Source of the DNA: JAZRUF01 sp045636205
GTDB taxonomy: Bacteria; Bacillota; Clostridia; Oscillospirales; JAAYXM01
Length of the DNA: 7,181 nucleotides
Reading direction: 5' to 3'
NCBI GenBank assembly: GCA_045636205.1
Contig: JAZTXE010000107.1
Coordinates: forward strand, 1 to 7,181
Part shown: piece after piece, positions 6,790 to 7,181 of the stretch
Numbering within the stretch: position 1 is the first letter of the stretch
Layout: every line of letters starts with the position of its first letter
The notes under the pieces: generated by a model
Databases searched by the model: none
What the model was told of the DNA's origin: nothing
Seen by the model: the letters and a program-made list of their open reading frames with translations, nothing else
Translations under genes and position numbers: made by a program

Positions 6790-6838
6790 CACCTCATCCA
6801 CCGCTGACGCGGTCCCCCCCTTCCACTCAAGGGGAAGG
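6790..6838. repeat. Inverted copy of the right half of the palindromic repeat
   Basis: This stretch is the reverse complement of the right half of the repeat at 1219-1265, apart from a two-base change in one hairpin loop, one mismatch in the other stem and a C-run longer by two. The ACCGC/GCGGT hairpin (6800-6804/6809-6813) is kept while its loop differs (TGAC versus TTGC), suggesting the stem matters. With the fragment at 6684, this places the same repeat family at both ends of the rnf operon. Confidence 0.75.
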
Positions 6839-6867
6839 CTATCGCCGCCTGCGCACAATTATTTTAT

Positions 6868-6896
6868 TTGTGTTTTTTAAAATAATATGGTAGAAT
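6868..6896 (+). promoter_or_regulatory. Promoter for the structured leader and the gene at 7105
   Basis: TTGTGT (6868-6873), a 17-bp spacer and TAGAAT (6891-6896) form a good sigma-A-type promoter. The predicted start near 6903 coincides with the base of the large stem at 6901-7020, which supports the view that the downstream inverted repeat is an RNA structure and not a DNA element. It is divergent from the rnf promoter. Confidence 0.65.
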
Positions 6897-6900
6897 TAAT

Positions 6901-7090
6901 TTGCTACATTACTTCTCGAAAACATAATATCGCACATAAAGGGGTACGCTATTGTAAAAAGCGTACACTCTTGTTTGTCATACCCTTTATGTGTGTTATG
7001 ATTTGAGAAGTGTGTAGCAACCTTTCGAGCAAGAGTCACTACGTTTTTTGGTGCGTGGCTCTTCAAAAGGGCTGCGCACTTTTTTATTTT
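6901..7090 (+). ncRNA. Structured attenuator-type leader (candidate riboswitch of unknown class)
   Basis: A leader of about 190 nt between a promoter and a ribosome site. A long rod forms from 6901-6908/7013-7020 (8 bp), 6911-6917/7005-7011 (7 bp), 6923-6927/6996-7000 (5 bp) and 6931-6943/6983-6995 (13 bp with one G-U), separated by small bulges. It is capped by a perfect 7-bp hairpin, 6944-6950/6960-6966. The 16 nt at 6967-6982 stay unpaired, and ACTCTTG there (6967-6973) is fully complementary to CAAGAGT (7030-7036). The same 3' segment can instead pair as AAGAGTCAC (7031-7039) with GTGGCTCTT (7055-7063), which would break the terminator that follows. The design is that of a switchable transcription attenuator. 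I do not recognise a known class. It could alternatively be a free small RNA ending at the terminator. Confidence 0.6.
7051..7090 (+). terminator. Intrinsic terminator in the leader of the gene at 7105
   Basis: A 13-bp stem, 7051-7063 with 7067-7079 (three G-U pairs, 3-nt loop), is followed directly by TTTTTTATTTT (7080-7090). The T-run ends immediately before the AAGGAGG ribosome site, so this terminator must be read through for the gene to be expressed, the normal position for an attenuator. Confidence 0.85.
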
Positions 7091-7104
7091 AAGGAGGCAT
7101 ACAT

Positions 7105-7181
7105 ATGAAAATAGCATTCTGCGGTCATGGTGATATTCCGCCGTCGGAAAGCGGTGTTTTAAGGGAGAAACTCCGCAAAAC
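7105..7181 (+). CDS. Start of a SLOG/DUF1273-like protein (cut by window end)
   Basis: Only the first 25 codons are present: ATG at 7105 with a perfect AAGGAGG (7091-7097) 7 nt upstream. The N-terminus, MKIAFCGHGDIPP, resembles the FCGHRD/FTGHR start of SLOG-superfamily (DUF1273-like) proteins, which have a Rossmann-type fold proposed to bind nucleotides or related ligands; many are uncharacterised. The next residues (ESGVLREKLRK) would be the first helix. Expression seems gated by the leader attenuator directly upstream. The family call rests on a short stretch and could be wrong. Confidence 0.6.
   Translation, partial: MKIAFCGHGDIPPSESGVLREKLRK

Noticed and set aside
6651..6893. Plus-strand open frame of 80 codons in the intergenic region
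   Set aside because: No Shine-Dalgarno sequence before its ATG, and it is made of palindromic repeat sequence.
6901..7020. Inverted repeat as a transposon or MITE
   Set aside because: It begins where transcription from a good promoter is predicted to start and leads into an antiterminator/terminator and ribosome site, so an RNA leader explains it better; no flanking target-site duplication was evident.
6896..7117. Minus-strand open frame of 73 codons upstream of the gene at 7105
   Set aside because: It runs through the structured leader, its terminator and the start of the plus-strand gene; the sequence is better explained as RNA structure.

Overview
The window is almost filled by one complete rnf operon on the minus strand, in the order rnfC-rnfD-rnfG-rnfE-rnfA-rnfB (6479 down to 1392). 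It encodes the six-subunit membrane complex that couples electron transfer between reduced ferredoxin and NAD+ to cation (Na+ or H+) transport. The gene order, the short RnfC without long C-terminal repeats, the cysteine-rich RnfB and the strong AGGAGG-type ribosome sites point to an anaerobic Clostridia-type Firmicute. Short palindromic repeats beginning CCACCTCATCAGTC, which I recall from gut Oscillospiraceae/Ruminococcaceae genomes, suggest that group; this is inference, not a species call.

Layout from left to right. Positions 3-1118 (minus) hold a membrane-anchored protein that looks like a diverged DUF4015 glycosyl-hydrolase-like protein. Positions 1128-1391 hold one full and one truncated copy of a small palindromic, MITE-like repeat, placed directly after the rnfB stop. 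The six rnf genes are tightly packed: four of the five junctions overlap or lie within 2 bp, and rnfA-rnfB are 18 bp apart. Upstream of rnfC is a textbook sigma-A-type promoter (TTGAAA-17-TATAAT) with three 15-bp near-repeats, an 18-bp Rex-like palindrome next to the -35 box, and a hairpin abutting the rnfC ribosome site. Positions 6684-6838 carry another mosaic of the same repeat family, with one half inverted relative to the copy at 1165-1265.

On the plus strand, a promoter at 6868-6896 drives a leader of about 190 nt that appears highly structured. It has a long imperfect rod whose base starts at the predicted transcription start, a possible pseudoknot, an antiterminator helix, and a strong intrinsic terminator ending just before the Shine-Dalgarno sequence of a gene starting at 7105. 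That gene, cut by the window edge, begins like a SLOG/DUF1273-family protein. I do not recognise the leader as a known riboswitch class. It is the best candidate here for an undescribed regulatory element.

Working together: RnfB and RnfC are the peripheral iron-sulfur subunits (ferredoxin side and NADH/FMN side), RnfD and RnfG carry covalent FMN, and RnfA and RnfE form the intramembrane core with paired cysteines. The palindrome near the promoter would fit redox (NADH/NAD+) control but is unproven.
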